Shown piece by piece: positions 5,059 to 7,365 of a stretch of 7,365 bases of DNA (the first letter of the stretch is position 1; every line of letters starts with the position of its first letter). Under the pieces are notes generated by a model. It did no database searches and had not been told where the DNA came from. It worked only from the letters and a program-made list of their open reading frames with translations. The translations under genes and the position numbers were made by a program. Source of the DNA: an uncultured Collinsella sp. (lineage in GTDB: Bacteria > Actinomycetota > Coriobacteriia > Coriobacteriales > Coriobacteriaceae); the NCBI GenBank assembly GCA_902482615.1, contig CABTAA010000077.1, positions 1-7,365 of the forward strand, read 5' to 3'.

Positions 5059-7239
5059 TTACTCGCTGTAACGGGTGGCTAAGGCAGCTCGCACCATTCC
5101 GGTGCTCATGAGGTAGGTCACCAGGAAGTATCCGCCATAGGCTGCCAGGAAGATTGCACAGGTGAAGCCCACGGTGCCACCGATGCTCATATTTCCGAAT
5201 ATGCTCACCAGCTCGATGATCACCTTAAGTGCCACAAAGGAGTGCGCCAGGCCCACTGCCAGCGGGAACAGGAAGAATACCGCTTGCTGCGCCATCACCG
5301 AATGACGAATCTGGCGGTCCTCACAGCCGATCTGTGCCAGCACACGATAGCTGCGGCTGCCGTCGGCCACGTTGGAGAGTTGCTGGATCGACAGAATCGC
5401 CGCGCATGCAACGACCAATACAAAGCCGATGTAGATGGCTAGGTAGCTAATAAGACCGTTCATTTGCGCTGCTTGCGTGTACATCTCGGAGCGTGTGATG
5501 AAGGTTCCCCACGACCCCGACTCCTTGCCGTCAACGAGCAGATTGTCGAGCACAGTGTATTTAATGCTCTCGTCTGCCTCGGTTGTATCCATCCCCTGTT
5601 TGTAGTTAACGAGCAGGCTACTGGAATACGGCTGCAGATTAAGTTGGGACAACAGCTCGTCGGCAACGACGACGGTACCCCCATTACTGCCCATCGCCGA
5701 GTTGGCGATGGCCGCCGTATCTTCGTCCGACTTATCGGTTGCGGGCTTGAGCGTATGGCCGCCAGCCATATACTTGGTGTACAGGTCGACCAGCTCGCCG
5801 CCCATATCACACGTGAGCAAATACTGGTCGTGACCGATGTGCACCGGCTCCTTGCCCATCATCTGACGCAGTTTGTTGTACTGACTCGCCGGCGTCACAT
5901 GCAGACCCATCGCATCGGCATTGCTACCCCCGAACGCCTTGGGAAGCTTTTCGCCCATGATCTTGCACATCTCACTTGGGGTCACCGAAGGATTCGAGCC
6001 GCCAACTGGGTAACTCAGATACGAATCGATCTGCACATGCTCACCGGCAACATCGGCGATATTGACCTTCTTGCCGGTCTCGTCGTTGTTGCCCGCCGAC
6101 TTGCCCTTACCGTGCCATGCGGGGTACAAATCGACCGTACTATCGGCCAGCACCATGCGATCGGCTTCAGACGGATTGACATACTCTTTGTAGTAGTCGA
6201 GCGTTTCGGGCGTGTAATAGACATACGTCTGCGACATGTCGGCCGGATTATAGCGCTCCAGATTCTCGTTCATCACATTGGCAATCGACATACCGCACGT
6301 CACCGAGGTGATGGCCAAAAACAGGAGCATCGCGATGACGCCCATCGAAAAGCACACCGTGTTGACCTTGGCCGCAAGCTGGCGCACGGTAAACATGTTG
6401 AGGCCGCGCCAATACACGCCGCGCAGGCTCTGCAGCAGCTTAATGAGCATGCCCGAGAGTCCCCAGAACAGGGCAAAGGTGCCCACGGTAACCATAGCGG
6501 TCGTAATACCAAACTGGTTCATGGCCTCTTGCAGCTTGTTGTCCGTCGCGGTTAGCGGGAACCCATCACGTAGCAGACGGTAATAGGCCACGCCCACAAG
6601 CACCACGCCCACGGCAAAGATGGCAATCGCGATCCAGGGGTTGCGTGTCTTGATGCTCTCGTTGCGACGCTCGGCACCCATAAGCTCGATGAGTTTGGTA
6701 CGACGCACGGCGCGAAGGTTCAGCAGTAGCGTGAGCACAAACATTACGAGCATGCAGGCAAGGGTCAGATTGAACGCATGCACCGAGAAAAAGAAGTGGA
6801 AATTGGCGATCTGTGTCTTAAAGAGCGAGGCCGTAAAGAACGTCATGAGCTGGGAGAGTCCCATACCCAACACAATGCCGGCGACAAAGGCCACGACCGA
6901 GACGATCACGGTCTCGAGCGCCATGATCGTGGCGACGCGCCCGCGCCCCATGCCGAGCACCTGGTACAGGCCAAACTCCTTCTTGCGGCGTTTCATGATG
7001 AAGTTATTGGCATACACCATCAAAAAGGCCATGACACCGGCCAAAAAGTACGTCAGGTTGCCGAGCATGCTGCCCATAACCTGCGCCAAGCCCTCTTCAT
7101 CGATGCCGGCGATGTCGACCTGCATCGAGATGGTGTTAAAGGCATAGAAGACCGTGACGCCCAGGGTGAGCGTCAAAAGGTAGACGAGGTAGTCGCGGCC
7201 GGCGCGGCGGACGTTGCCCCAAGCGAGTTTACAGAGCAT
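5059..7239 (-). CDS. BceB-type ABC transporter permease (FtsX family)
   Basis: A 726-residue membrane permease of an ABC exporter resembling BceB/VraG-type peptide-antibiotic resistance or sensing transporters. Ten helices can be counted: one near the N-terminus (about 17-37), three more to about 175, three between about 200 and 320, then a large extracellular part (about 320-595), and three at the C-terminus (about 597-716). The placement of the big domain between helices 7 and 8 is the BceB hallmark. FtsX-like cytoplasmic segments such as KRRKKEFGLYQVLGMGRGRV (about 83-102) would contact the ATPase. At 726 residues it is longer than typical BceB (about 650), mainly in the extracellular domain. 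I chose ATG 7239 (MLCKLAWGNVRR) with GAGG upstream; a GTG at 7251 would add four residues but lacks a well-placed Shine-Dalgarno. It overlaps the ATPase gene by 11 bp, implying translational coupling. The substrate is unknown; lipid II-binding peptides are the family precedent. Confidence 0.85.
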   Translation of the reverse strand: MLCKLAWGNVRRAGRDYLVYLLTLTLGVTVFYAFNTISMQVDIAGIDEEGLAQVMGSMLGNLTYFLAGVMAFLMVYANNFIMKRRKKEFGLYQVLGMGRGRVATIMALETVIVSVVAFVAGIVLGMGLSQLMTFFTASLFKTQIANFHFFFSVHAFNLTLACMLVMFVLTLLLNLRAVRRTKLIELMGAERRNESIKTRNPWIAIAIFAVGVVLVGVAYYRLLRDGFPLTATDNKLQEAMNQFGITTAMVTVGTFALFWGLSGMLIKLLQSLRGVYWRGLNMFTVRQLAAKVNTVCFSMGVIAMLLFLAITSVTCGMSIANVMNENLERYNPADMSQTYVYYTPETLDYYKEYVNPSEADRMVLADSTVDLYPAWHGKGKSAGNNDETGKKVNIADVAGEHVQIDSYLSYPVGGSNPSVTPSEMCKIMGEKLPKAFGGSNADAMGLHVTPASQYNKLRQMMGKEPVHIGHDQYLLTCDMGGELVDLYTKYMAGGHTLKPATDKSDEDTAAIANSAMGSNGGTVVVADELLSQLNLQPYSSSLLVNYKQGMDTTEADESIKYTVLDNLLVDGKESGSWGTFITRSEMYTQAAQMNGLISYLAIYIGFVLVVACAAILSIQQLSNVADGSRSYRVLAQIGCEDRQIRHSVMAQQAVFFLFPLAVGLAHSFVALKVIIELVSIFGNMSIGGTVGFTCAIFLAAYGGYFLVTYLMSTGMVRAALATRYSE

Positions 7240-7365
7240 CGGAGCCCTCACCGCCCATCATGGCAACGACCTCCATAATGCGGTCGAAGAACTCTCGGCG
7301 GTCGGTGTCGCCGCGGCGCAGCTCGGTGAAGATCTTGCCGTCGCGGATAAACAGCACCCGCCGGG
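7229..7365 (-). CDS. ABC transporter ATP-binding protein, C-terminal fragment (BceA-type)
   Basis: The last 44 codons of a gene that runs off the right edge, read in a different frame from the permease. The sequence begins RRVLFIRDGKIFTELRRGDT and ends GSDAL before TAA (stop at 7229-7231). A strand of the type R-V-L-F-I-x-D-G-x-I is the usual segment after the H-loop in ABC ATPases, where the D-G-x-I turn is conserved. The following region, RREFFDRIMEVVAMMGGE, is the usual C-terminal helix of BceA-type proteins. The Walker and signature motifs lie outside the window. Its stop codon overlaps the permease start by 11 bp, so the two are co-translated partners. Confidence 0.8.
   Translation of the reverse strand, partial: RRVLFIRDGKIFTELRRGDTDRREFFDRIMEVVAMMGGEGSDAL

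Noticed and set aside
5464..6555. 363-residue open frame on the plus strand
   Set aside because: It is antisense to the permease, rich in Arg/His/Gly, with no recognisable motif or ribosome site.
1..7365. CRISPR arrays, tRNA or rRNA genes, insertion sequences
   Set aside because: I saw no regularly spaced repeats, no tRNA-like T-loop sequence (GGTTCRA) in a cloverleaf, and no transposase-like frame.

Overview
The window looks like a stretch of chromosome from a high-GC gut anaerobe of the Coriobacteriia (Collinsella-like). This rests on the GC-rich codon use in the metabolic genes, a membrane-anchored LuxR regulator of a kind that is abundant in that class, and an agmatine pathway of Gram-positive type. 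The taxonomic call is inference, not a search result.

Layout. Positions 54-3579 on the minus strand hold an agmatine catabolism (AgDI) operon, read from right to left. It contains putrescine carbamoyltransferase (2506-3579), an APC-family agmatine:putrescine antiporter (933-2372), and then a reading frame that begins as agmatine deiminase (54-647). That last frame is not a normal aguA. After about 90 residues it switches in frame to the C-terminal end of an FAD-dependent NADH:flavin oxidoreductase. The switch falls on a 21-bp stretch encoding VTVIEMT, a sequence that plausibly belongs to both parent families. The junction is therefore either a real short-homology deletion or an assembly misjoin, and it is the most important thing to check in this window.

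Positions 3580-3909 are a divergent control region with several CCG/CGG dyads and two overlapping, opposed -10-like boxes. On the plus strand, 3910-4875 encodes a seven-helix membrane protein with a C-terminal LuxR helix-turn-helix. It resembles AguR, the membrane activator encoded beside the agmatine operon in lactococci and enterococci. Together these genes would import agmatine, deiminate it, phosphorolyse carbamoylputrescine to putrescine and carbamoyl phosphate, and export the putrescine. Carbamate kinase, the usual last step for ATP, is not in the window, and the deiminase as written here cannot be active.

Positions 4876-5058 separate convergent genes and hold a perfect 12-bp-stem palindrome followed by a large branched inverted-repeat element that probably ends transcription both ways. 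Positions 5059-7365 on the minus strand hold a BceAB-type ABC exporter: a ten-helix FtsX-family permease with a large extracellular domain and, overlapping it by 11 bp, the last 44 codons of its ATPase. Both intercistronic gaps of the agu operon are rich in inverted repeats. One of them (841-883) folds on paper into a compact three-way junction just upstream of aguA.
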